Below are positions 17,672-23,813 of a DNA stretch of 23,813 nucleotides, piece by piece. This DNA comes from Amarolinea sp964580725. GTDB taxonomy: Bacteria; Chloroflexota; Anaerolineae; SSC4; Amarolineaceae. The first letter of the stretch is position 1. Every line of letters begins with the position of its first letter. Where the stretch lies: assembly GCA_964580725.1 (NCBI GenBank), contig CAZOLV010000084.1, forward strand, positions 1-23,813, given 5' to 3'. A model generated the notes under the pieces. The model made no database searches and had not been told where the DNA came from. It saw only the letters and a list, made by a program, of their open reading frames with translations. Both the position numbers and the translations under genes were made by a program.

Positions 17672-18847
17672 TCACACCCCATACAGTGTCTTGACCGTTG
17701 CATAGACCCAACCCATTTCGCGCCGCGGGTAGTGTTGGGCGAGATGGCGCATGAGATTGGGCAGGTCGTGCGGGTCGAGGCTGGAGGCTTCGACGAGCTG
17801 GCGTAACCAGTCGCGCCGCTGCAGTTCCACGCTGAACTCCAGATACAACCTGGCGATCAGGTCTGCTTCGCCCTGCACTTGCTGCACATCGAAATCGGCC
17901 TCCAGGGCCGTGTGCAAATCTTCGACCCGACCATTGGCAAAATCGTAGCCGTTCTCCAACATCTTGAACAGCGCCTGCTGTACGATTTCGCGGCCGATGC
18001 GCTGTCCCGCCTGCCAGTGAATCTCCTCGATCGAAGGCGGCTTGCACTTCCAATAGGCGGCTGTCTCCGCTGTCGAAAGCATGAGGATCGCGCCTTCTTG
18101 CACGAAAACGCCCGGGCCGGCCGCCTGATTCTGCGCCTCGATGCGCGCCTGCCAACGCCGGTAGGCATCCGCCAAACCTTCAGCGTCCGGCGCAGCCGTT
18201 TCCAGCGTGGGGACCAAATCGAGCCGGTACCGGTGCGCCAGATCAGCGAGCTGACGGTAGCTGACCGGCTTGCGATGGTGAATGCCTGTATGCAGTGTGA
18301 GGGCCAGCGGGGTGTCGTAATGGATCAGATGCGGATTGCGGTAGCCCCACAGTTCGAACACGAGCACCACGCGCTGCTCAATGACGGCGCGTTCGACCGG
18401 CGTGCGGTCAGGTAGAGCCTGGCCGAGCAGGCTGTGCCAGTCGCCCCAACGACTGGGAGCCAGCACGGGGAGCAGGCGCGTGCGTGCGATCACCTCCAGC
18501 GGCTGGCGGCCGGCGCCGGTCAGGGCGTAAAAGATGATGGCGGTGCCGTCCAGCTTGACCGTGAAACGGGCGTCAACCAGGTTGATGGGGACAGGGATGG
18601 CGACTTGCATGCGCCCGTCGCGATCCTGGATGTACGGGTAGTGGATTTTGGGCATGGCGGAGATGAACTCCAGCCGTTCCTGTCCGTCCAGCGCAGTGAT
18701 CGCCAGCGTGCCGAGGCGTTCGCTCTCCTGACGGCAGACGAAGCCGCTGAAGCGAATACCGCCGGGCGAGGTTGTATCGAAAGGCTGCCAATGCCTGGCG
18801 CCCACATCGGTGATGGCAATGATCTGGTCCAACATCGTCGTGCTCAT
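17672..18847 (-). CDS. ATP-dependent RNA-ligase-like covalent nucleotidyltransferase
   Basis: The 391-aa product shows the motif series of the ligase/capping-enzyme superfamily. Motif I is KLDG (Lys98, the AMP-accepting lysine), within FTVKLDGTAIIF. Motif III is FELWG (164-168), followed by YRNPHLIHYD. Motif IV is QEGAI (Glu251) and motif V is WKCKP (Lys267, Lys269). A helical C-terminal domain of about 110 residues follows, and about 90 residues precede motif I. This layout suits an RNA ligase that seals 3'-OH and 5'-phosphate ends more than a DNA ligase, since no OB-fold or zinc finger is apparent. The start at 18847 has GAGGGGGAG just upstream, and only 9 nt separate it from the stop of the glycosyltransferase gene, so the two are co-transcribed. 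No kinase-phosphatase or other repair partner is next to it. The substrate is unknown. Confidence 0.65.
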   Translation of the reverse strand: MSTTMLDQIIAITDVGARHWQPFDTTSPGGIRFSGFVCRQESERLGTLAITALDGQERLEFISAMPKIHYPYIQDRDGRMQVAIPVPINLVDARFTVKLDGTAIIFYALTGAGRQPLEVIARTRLLPVLAPSRWGDWHSLLGQALPDRTPVERAVIEQRVVLVFELWGYRNPHLIHYDTPLALTLHTGIHHRKPVSYRQLADLAHRYRLDLVPTLETAAPDAEGLADAYRRWQARIEAQNQAAGPGVFVQEGAILMLSTAETAAYWKCKPPSIEEIHWQAGQRIGREIVQQALFKMLENGYDFANGRVEDLHTALEADFDVQQVQGEADLIARLYLEFSVELQRRDWLRQLVEASSLDPHDLPNLMRHLAQHYPRREMGWVYATVKTLYGV

Positions 18848-18856
18848 ATCTCCCCC

Positions 18857-20887
18857 TCACCTCTGTACCCACACCTCACCCAACACTGGCTCGACGCCAC
18901 TGCCGTCACGCAGACCGGCGGCGGCGAGCGTGGTTTCGTCGTAGAGCACCAGGGTGAGGGTGTAGCGCCCCGGCTGCGCGGGCAGGGGCAGGCTGTATAC
19001 ATTGAGGGCGCTTTCGCCCGACGCCCAGGCGGTCGTGCGCAGGTGACGATCGCTGAGCAGCAGCCGGTCATCCTGAGCCAATACCGCGCCCGCCGCGTCT
19101 CGCAGTCGCAACGACGCCTTGAGCGGCCGCGTCGTAGCTGCCTCGACCTGCCAACGCAGGGCAAGGCGCGCATATCCCGGCGCGGTCACGGCGCTTGCGC
19201 GGCCCGACCAATCTCCCTCGGTCAGGATGACGCCCGGCTCGAACTGAAGGCCAAACGGTTGCAGCGTCTCGGCCAGGCTGAAGCGGGCCGCTTGTCGGTG
19301 CTGCCAGACCTGCACGGTGTAGCCGCGGAAGGGCTGCTCGGCCAGGCGCTCGCCGAAGGCATCCAGCAGCGCCGGTGCGGCTCGGCGCGGGTCCATATCG
19401 GACTCGAACCAGGTGACGTAGAAGATGCGGCGGGCGCTGCCGGCCAGGGTGGTCAGGCGGCGGTCGAGGCGACGATCATCATCGTGGGTCAGATCCACGA
19501 AGAGGTATTGGGCCGGGGCCAGCCGCGCAGGCTGCGCCGGCGGCAAGCCGTAGGTGTCCCCATTCCAGCGCGGCCAGTAGAAACCGAAGGGATAGCGTTG
19601 ATCCACCAGGATGATGTCTGCGGGCGTGCTTTCGGCCTGTAGATAGGCGATCACCCCACGCATATCCTCGCGGAAGTAGGCCGGGTCGGTGAAATCGGCG
19701 TGCAGCGAGGGCAGGGTGATGCCGATGAGCAGGGCCACGGCCAGCCAGGGCAACGCCCGCGCCAGGCGCGCCCAGCCGCTCAGCGCCCAGCCGCTCAGCG
19801 CCCACAGCGGCGGCAGCACGAAGCTGATGTAGCGCGGATCGAAGGCGCTGCGCGCAACGAGGATGGCGTAGAACAGGGCCAATCCGCCGGCCAGCCAGAT
19901 CGCCAGCAGCGCGCTGCGCGCTTGGCGCGCCTGGCGCGCCTGGCGCGCCGGTTTGCGCATGGCCAGCAGCGCCCCGCCGCCGGCCAGCGCCAGCCACATC
20001 CACCCGCCCAGCGGCCACACTGTCGCCGGGGCCGTTTCGCCAAGCGTGAAGGCCTGCGCAAGCTGGCCAGCATACTGGCGCAGATCGGGCAGTAGCAGAT
20101 TGGGATTGTCGTAGCCGGGGATCTGGCGCAGGGCAATCGGCAGGACAGGCAGGCACAGCGCCGCAATCAGCGCGGCGACCCCCGCCAGCAGGGTCAGCCG
20201 CGATGTCCGCTGCGGTCCGCGCAGCGCCCAGATCAGCAGCCACAGGCCCCATGTCGCCAGCGCGACCGCTGCCGCATAGTGCGTCAGCAGGGCCAGTGCA
20301 ACCAGCAGCGCCAAGAGCGCCCAATCCCGCCGCGGCGTGCGTCGCCAGGAGGCGGGCGCCGCCGCCGGCCAGCGGCGCAGCGCAGACCACAGGGCCAGCA
20401 TCCCGGCGGCCAGCAGCGCCCAGGCCAGGGTGTACATGCGAGTCTCCTGCGCCTCGGCCAGGCCAAAGGGCGAAACGGCGGCCAGCGCCAGCGCCAGTAG
20501 TCCCGCCCGTTGGCCCGCCGGCCCTGCAACCAGCCCTCGTCCCAGGCGATAGACCAGGGGCAGGGTCAGCAGCCCCCACCAGGCCGAAAAGAAGCGGACG
20601 GCAAAGGCAGATCGTCCGGCCAACCCGGTCAACAGGTGCAGACCATAGAAATAGAGGGGTGGGTGGATGTCGAGTTCCGGCGCCTGGGCAATGGCGGCGA
20701 GAGGGCGCATCGCCACGCTGATGTTGCGCGCCTCGTCCCACCAGATGTCCTGAAAATCGAGCCTGTGCAGTCGCAGCGCCCACGCCCCGGCCAACAGGAT
20801 CAGGATCAGCAGGTGCGCCGCCAATTGCGATCGGCGGGAGGGCCAGGTGGCGGGCGTGCGTCGCATCATGTCCGCGGCTCCGCGCAT
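18857..20887 (-). CDS. GT39/ArnT-like polytopic glycosyltransferase
   Basis: The 676-aa membrane protein belongs to the protein mannosyltransferase/ArnT-like (GT39, PMT_2) fold, which uses polyprenyl-phosphate sugars at the outer face of the membrane. After the first TM helix (LAAHLLILILLAGAWALRL) comes the extracytoplasmic loop FQDIWWDEARNISVAMRPL, with the Asp-Glu pair typical of the catalytic site. DIHPPLYFYGLHLL follows, also characteristic. About ten to twelve TM helices extend to near residue 415. The remaining 260 residues are soluble and include a beta-rich C-terminal part (RYTLTLVLYDETTLAAAGL). GGAGTTGGTGAC precedes ATG 20887; ATGs at 20869 and 20866 are alternatives. The start overlaps the acetyltransferase-like fragment above by 22 bp. 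Acceptor and sugar are not predictable. Confidence 0.82.
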   Translation of the reverse strand: MRGAADMMRRTPATWPSRRSQLAAHLLILILLAGAWALRLHRLDFQDIWWDEARNISVAMRPLAAIAQAPELDIHPPLYFYGLHLLTGLAGRSAFAVRFFSAWWGLLTLPLVYRLGRGLVAGPAGQRAGLLALALAAVSPFGLAEAQETRMYTLAWALLAAGMLALWSALRRWPAAAPASWRRTPRRDWALLALLVALALLTHYAAAVALATWGLWLLIWALRGPQRTSRLTLLAGVAALIAALCLPVLPIALRQIPGYDNPNLLLPDLRQYAGQLAQAFTLGETAPATVWPLGGWMWLALAGGGALLAMRKPARQARQARQARSALLAIWLAGGLALFYAILVARSAFDPRYISFVLPPLWALSGWALSGWARLARALPWLAVALLIGITLPSLHADFTDPAYFREDMRGVIAYLQAESTPADIILVDQRYPFGFYWPRWNGDTYGLPPAQPARLAPAQYLFVDLTHDDDRRLDRRLTTLAGSARRIFYVTWFESDMDPRRAAPALLDAFGERLAEQPFRGYTVQVWQHRQAARFSLAETLQPFGLQFEPGVILTEGDWSGRASAVTAPGYARLALRWQVEAATTRPLKASLRLRDAAGAVLAQDDRLLLSDRHLRTTAWASGESALNVYSLPLPAQPGRYTLTLVLYDETTLAAAGLRDGSGVEPVLGEVWVQR
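19771..19800 (-). repeat. 15-bp perfect tandem duplication inside the glycosyltransferase gene
   Basis: CCCAGCCGCTCAGCG occurs twice without interruption and encodes the doubled ALSGW in WALSGWALSGWARL. It lengthens the loop or helix edge by five residues and keeps frame. Confidence 0.9.
19921..19951 (-). repeat. 9-bp tandem repeat inside the glycosyltransferase gene
   Basis: Three or more units of (C/T)TGGCGCGC encode QARQARQAR in a cytoplasmic-looking basic loop. The repeat is in frame and GC-rich, a likely site of copy-number change. Confidence 0.8.
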
Positions 20888-21108
20888 GTCACCAACTCCG
20901 CCTGCACGCCATCCGACACACGCAGGCCAGCGATTCTAGCGGCGGCCGGCAGTTCGGCCAGATCGAACGGGGCAGGGAAGTTGGCTTGCCAGGCGGCTGG
21001 TCGGCAGACGGGCCATAGCGCCAGCAGAGCTGTCAGGTCAGTCGGGCCGGCGTAGAGGCGGCTGTGCGGGGTTGGATAGGTTGTTTTCACATTGCTCAAC
21101 GTTGGCAT
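20866..21108 (-). pseudogene. N-terminal fragment of an acetyltransferase-like protein, copy A
   Basis: An 80-codon frame reading VKTTYPTPHSRLYAGPTDLTALLALWPVCRPAAW and then PFDLAELPAAARIAGLRV. It resembles the first third of GNAT-type acetyltransferases (YAGPxDLxALLALW) and stops before any acetyl-CoA-binding motif. A second copy with the same extent lies at 21593-21780, and both end at the same point (DGVQA). It may be a fragment that never had a function of its own. The GNAT assignment is tentative. Confidence 0.35.
20900..21087. repeat. 188-bp direct repeat, left copy
   Basis: Aligns without gaps to 21593-21780, with about 17 mismatches by eye (roughly 91% identity). The two copies flank the frameshifted UPF0175-type gene at 21132-21454. 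The pattern of differences does not strongly keep one protein, although both copies stay open on the minus strand. Confidence 0.9.
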
Positions 21109-21131
21109 CCAACAAGACCTGCTGCTCTGGT

Positions 21132-21454
21132 CTAGCCGAGAATTGCATCGGCAAGTTCCCGCTGCGACGCAGTGTCAGCAGAGTCAACGGGTCGCGACCC
21201 TAGCGGTTTGACCTCTCGCTGACGCAACACCTGCTCGAAGCGAACGTAGTTCATGCCCGCCAGTTCGGCGGCTCGCCCCAAACTGATTTCGCCGTTGGCA
21301 TATTGCCGGATCGCTTCTTCGGCTCCAGCGCCCAACATCTGCCGTCCCGTTCGGTAGCGAAGGAAATCCAGTAATCGAGCAGATCAGGCAGCGCTTCTAG
21401 TGGAAGACTGTCCAGTATCTTGTGTGTCTCATGGCGACTGACCAGTACACTCAC
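21132..21454 (-). pseudogene. UPF0175-type antitoxin gene with a frameshift
   Basis: From GTG 21454, 7 nt after AGGAG, the frame encodes SVLVSRHETHKILDSLPLEA and PDLLDY, a DUF2281-like start that addresses binding to DNA or partner. At about 21370-21373 one base seems to be missing. The adjacent frame continues LDFLRYRTGRQMLGAGAEEAIRQYANGEISLGRAAELAGMNYVRFEQVLRQREV, the UPF0175 helix-turn-helix pattern (GEISLGRAAELAG), and ends at 21132. UPF0175 proteins are usually the antitoxin of a PIN-like (DUF3368) toxin encoded just downstream. Here the downstream sequence is the 188-bp repeat, so no toxin is present. A sequencing error in TACTGG is possible. If ATG 21338 were used, a 68-aa protein with the helix-turn-helix could still be made. 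Confidence 0.6.
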
Positions 21455-21547
21455 GTCCCATCTCCTGTGCGACATCGAAATCCGTGCAGAGCATCTTGCG
21501 GTCGGATCGAGCGACACTGTTCGCAGACCGTACACCTGGACAACTTG

Positions 21548-21553
21548 ATTATA
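21548..21553 (-). promoter_or_regulatory. Consensus -10 box upstream of the UPF0175-type gene
   Basis: TATAAT on the minus strand (21553-21548), about 95 nt above GTG 21454. The -35 region is poor at 17 nt spacing (TGTTCG). The call rests on the -10 only. Confidence 0.3.
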
Positions 21554-21592
21554 CCACGGCTCATTAGACCGAACACAAATCGCCAGCACGTG

Positions 21593-21780
21593 GCCTGCAC
21601 GCCATCCGCCACACGCAGGCCGGCGATTCCAGCGGCGGCCTGTAGTTCGGTCAGATCGAACGGGGCAGGGATGTTGGCTTGCCAGGCGGCTGGTCGGCAG
21701 ACGGGCCATAGCGCCAGCAGGGCCGCCAGATCAGTCGGGCCGGCATAGGGACGGCTGTGCAGGTTTGGATAGGTTGTCTT
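21593..21780. repeat. 188-bp direct repeat, right copy (acetyltransferase-like fragment, copy B)
   Basis: The minus strand reads IKTTYPNLHSRPYAGPTDLAALLALWPVCRPAAW and PFDLTELQAAAGIAGLRV, matching copy A. No start codon is in a good position here (ATC replaces the GTG/Val of copy A), so this copy is not a gene. It begins 31 bases downstream of the CHAT-domain stop. Confidence 0.85.
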
Positions 21781-21811
21781 GATGTTACCCGATGACCACC
21801 AGGGTGCACTC

Positions 21812-22678
21812 CTAATCATCGAGATGATACGCCGCAGGGACGACGCCGGCCGCGGCGCGCACCTGGACGGCCAACACGGTCTCGCCAGTACACTCGGCTG
21901 CGGCTTGAGCGCGACCGGCCGAGACGGCCGCGGCGATGCTCTCCCCATTGGCCAATGCGCGATAGAAGCCGGCCGCAAAGGCGATGGCCGCCGTATCGCC
22001 CACGGTCGCAGTCATGCCGACGACGCAGGCTGATACTCGCAGCAGCGCGTCCGCCAAGACGTCGGTCCAGCAGGCGTTGAGCACGACGCAGCGCACGCCC
22101 CCCGCCGCTCCCACCAGGCTGGCCAGCGCCCCCGGCGTGACTGCTGCGGCCCGCCCAACGGCGTCCTCCAGGTAGAGCTGACCGCCAGCATCGCCGTGAC
22201 CGGCAAAATGGACGATGGCCGGGCGGTGGCGCGGCAGCGCATCCAATAGATCTTCGCCCCGCCCTGCCCATTGTTGGGCCAGGTGAAAGCGCCCGGCGTG
22301 ACGGCCCTGCCGCAGCGCCGCATCCACACGCCGCGCCTCCTGATCCAGCCGCAGCCGCCGGGTATCCGGGGAGTTGGCGGCCAGGAAGAGCAGAATGACC
22401 ACAGACGCCGCGCGGTCCAGCGCCCGTTCGGCAGCGGGCGGGGGCGCGCCGAAGTTGTTGACGACGGTGGCCGTTCCGCCGTCCTCAGCGTGGGCGGAGT
22501 TGATATACTGGTCACGTGCCGCCTGATGGACGCTGCCACCCACCTGCAAACCGCGGTTGTCGAAGACGGGACCGGGGGCGGGTTGGCGGGCCAGGGCGAC
22601 GATTTGGGTTTCGAGGCGGCGTAGGTGGGTCAGGACAGCCGCCGGGTCGCTCCACCCGGCCAGGAGTCGGTCGAAGCC
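21812..22678 (-). pseudogene. CHAT-domain (caspase-like) C-terminal part of an interrupted gene
   Basis: In the same frame as the 182-codon segment above it, after one TAG, the sequence continues GFDRLLAGWSDPAAVLTHLRRLE. A linker with QYINSAHAEDG follows, then a CHAT domain. This starts at VVILLFLAANSPDTRRLRLDQEARRV, with the dyad histidine in HFAGHG (codon at 22198-22196) and the dyad cysteine in VRCVVLNACWTD (codon at 22072-22070). Next come VVGMTATVGDTAAIAFAAGFY and ALANGESIAAAVSAGR, all typical. CHAT proteases are caspase-like effectors or regulators in bacterial conflict systems. Re-initiation at TTG 22549 or GTG 22543 would give about 245 aa containing the whole CHAT domain, but no good ribosome binding site is visible. 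One gene broken by a nonsense codon is the simplest reading. Confidence 0.75.
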
Positions 22679-23227
22679 CTAGGTGCGTTGCATGAGCGCG
22701 ACGATGTTGGCGGCCAATCCTTGCAGGATCAGCCCATGAAAAGCGCGCCAGGCCGGTTCGTCCCCCAGCAGCCGCTGTTGGAAGGCGGTTGCGCAGGCCG
22801 GCAGCAGTTCCTTGCCCAGGAATGCGACCTGGCGCTCGTCGTGACCATGCAGCAGCGCGGTCAGCGCCGCGGCCAGGCTGCGCAACGCCGAATCCGCATC
22901 CACGGCGCCGGGCGGGAACTCAGCCGCAGCCGCCTGGTCGGCGCAAGCGGCGACCAAATCGAAGGCGGTCAGGTCGAAGCGGCCATCCACGGTGCGGCGG
23001 TAGCGGTCCTTGAGGGCGGTCCCGGTGCTGCGAATGGCGACGGCGTAGGCGCGGGCCAGGGGGTCGGAGGGAGAGGCGGCCAGCCGCGGCCAGGAGCTGG
23101 CCAGGCCCTCGCTCAGCCAGTTGACGCCGATGCCGGCGGCGACGGCGGATAGGGTGGCGCCGCCCGTGGCGACGCCCATGCCAATCAACAGGGCGCCGGC
23201 TAGCAGTTTTTCGGTTTTGGAGGTCAT
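22679..23227 (-). CDS. N-terminal part of the CHAT-domain gene, ends at in-frame TAG
   Basis: A 182-aa frame that starts with a glycine-rich hydrophobic segment (KLLAGALLIGMGVATGGATLSAVAAGIGVNWLSEGLA), which could insert in or lie on a membrane. About 140 helical residues follow (AYAVAIRSTGTALKDRYRR, AFLGKELLPACATAFQQRLL, AWRAFHGLILQGLAANIVALMQRT). The ATG at 23227 overlaps the stop of the transposase gene as ATGA. It ends at TAG 22681-22679, and the same frame then continues without a break into the CHAT domain, so the full product would be about 471 aa. TAG is used as a normal stop by pepA and by the Ig-like gene here, so general recoding is unlikely. The family of this N-terminal domain is not known to me. 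Confidence 0.6.
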   Translation of the reverse strand: MTSKTEKLLAGALLIGMGVATGGATLSAVAAGIGVNWLSEGLASSWPRLAASPSDPLARAYAVAIRSTGTALKDRYRRTVDGRFDLTAFDLVAACADQAAAAEFPPGAVDADSALRSLAAALTALLHGHDERQVAFLGKELLPACATAFQQRLLGDEPAWRAFHGLILQGLAANIVALMQRT

Positions 23228-23721
23228 GCGTCCAGTTCCATCAGTTCCTGCCGCCAGCTTTCGTCCTCAGCCCAGTAGTCGGCTATCTCGTCGCCCACCA
23301 TGAGCAGGCTCGTATCCTGACCGGCGGTGCGCTCCAGCAGCGGGATGATCGTGCCCTGGCTGTGGTGTTCCTTCTGGCGCTGGACATAGGCGACGTGGTT
23401 GGGCAGGCGCTTGGCATCGAAGGTGAACGCTGCGTATTCGTCCTGCCAAAATAACACCGACCCATGCCCGCCTTTGTTGAAGCGGGTAGATGCCACGCCC
23501 TTGACCTGGCCGATGAAGGTAGACACGGCAATAGCAGGCGGGATGGAGACGATCATGTGGGCATGGTCTTCCATGCCATTCAGGGCGAATAGAGTGGCGT
23601 GCAGACCGACGGCCTTGGAGCGCAGCAGACCGTGAACGATCGGTTCGATGTCTGGGGTCACGAGAGGCTCTCGGTTCTTGGTCGCCCAGACCAGATGATA
23701 GAACAATTGGTGGTATGGCAT
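23224..23721 (-). CDS. IS200-like / RAYT HUH single-strand transposase (Y1_Tnp)
   Basis: The 165-aa product has the features of IS200/IS605 TnpA and REP-associated tyrosine transposases. These are HLVWATKNREP at the start, the HUH metal motif HAH (53-55, in MEDHAHMIVSIPP), FWQDEYAAFTFD, and the nucleophile Tyr112 in HVAYVQRQKEHH. These enzymes cut and join single-stranded DNA beside hairpins. All catalytic residues are present and the length is normal, with the acidic tail (YWAEDESWRQELMELD) usual for this branch. AAAGGAGAACATC before ATG 23721 is a strong ribosome binding site. A REP-like hairpin lies 25 bp above the start. No right-hand element end is seen: the stop overlaps the start of the CHAT gene (ATGA), which suggests a resident, host-used copy and not a free insertion sequence. 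Confidence 0.88.
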   Translation of the reverse strand: MPYHQLFYHLVWATKNREPLVTPDIEPIVHGLLRSKAVGLHATLFALNGMEDHAHMIVSIPPAIAVSTFIGQVKGVASTRFNKGGHGSVLFWQDEYAAFTFDAKRLPNHVAYVQRQKEHHSQGTIIPLLERTAGQDTSLLMVGDEIADYWAEDESWRQELMELDA

Positions 23722-23745
23722 GATGTTCTCCTTTGCTTTAAGACC

Positions 23746-23770
23746 GCCGGGCGATCAGTCGCCCGGCTAC
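23746..23770 (-). repeat. REP-like hairpin with GTAG foot next to the transposase
   Basis: A perfect 9-bp stem GCCGGGCGA / TCGCCCGGC with a 4-nt loop (23746-23767). On the minus strand GTAG sits at its 5' foot (23770-23767). A GTAG or GGAG tetranucleotide 5' of a hairpin is the recognition pattern of REP sequences bound by RAYT transposases. It lies between the window edge and the transposase start. Confidence 0.6.
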
Positions 23771-23778
23771 AGGGCTGC

Positions 23779-23794
23779 GCCCCGTGAACGGGGC
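23779..23794. repeat. Second small hairpin beside the REP-like element
   Basis: A 6-bp stem GCCCCG / CGGGGC with loop TGAA, 9 bases beyond the GTAG. Paired hairpins are common in REP doublets, but this one lacks a clear tetranucleotide foot. The window ends 19 bases later. Confidence 0.4.
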
Positions 23795-23813
23795 TTGTCG
23801 GGCGGCGGACGTG

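Overview
The window reads as a high-GC, densely coding bacterial chromosome from a draft assembly; a 100-N scaffold gap lies at 5619-5718. The gene content points to Chloroflexota, probably the Caldilineae/Anaerolineae side. The signs are Pro/Thr linkers of the PTGTPTPTET type, a dockerin-like tail on a surface phosphatase, a CHAT protease-like protein, and a PP2C-like plus beta-propeller membrane protein. This is inference from family style; no rRNA, tRNA or other phylogenetic marker RNA was seen.

Positions 1-16436 are mainly housekeeping. In order they hold: an SbcD/Mre11-type nuclease (+), a membrane protein with a degenerate PP2C-like head and an NHL-like propeller (+), and a strong hairpin. 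Then on the minus strand come L-lactate dehydrogenase, a small membrane protein, and a secreted metallophosphoesterase whose C-terminal repeat contains the gap. Leucyl aminopeptidase pepA (+) ends at a 21-bp convergent hairpin. A minus-strand set follows: an ECF-like sigma factor behind a very good promoter, a DegV/FakB protein, and a small TM protein that may be an anti-sigma factor. A plus-strand operon then carries an Ig-like anchored protein, pth, mfd and a 118-aa protein coupled to mfd by an ATGA overlap.

Positions 16437-23813 are accessory and visibly eroded. The first 51 codons of a DNA methyltransferase are joined directly to a PD-(D/E)XK restriction-endonuclease-like frame. Next is a second, degraded copy of the 3' end of the neighbouring RNA-ligase-like gene. 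An intact nucleotidyltransferase/RNA-ligase-like gene (minus) follows, behind a GT39-type membrane glycosyltransferase with which it forms an operon. Two 188-bp direct repeats, each an N-terminal acetyltransferase-like fragment, bracket a frameshifted UPF0175-type antitoxin gene. The right end has a REP-like hairpin with a GTAG foot, an intact IS200-like/RAYT HUH transposase, and a gene translationally coupled to it by an ATGA overlap. That gene has a glycine-rich hydrophobic N-terminus and a CHAT domain with a His-Cys dyad, and it is cut by one in-frame amber codon.

The most unusual pieces are the transposase-CHAT coupling, the methyltransferase deletion that leaves an endonuclease frame, the RNA-ligase-like gene, and a nested 62-nt palindrome lying over the promoter of the secreted phosphatase.
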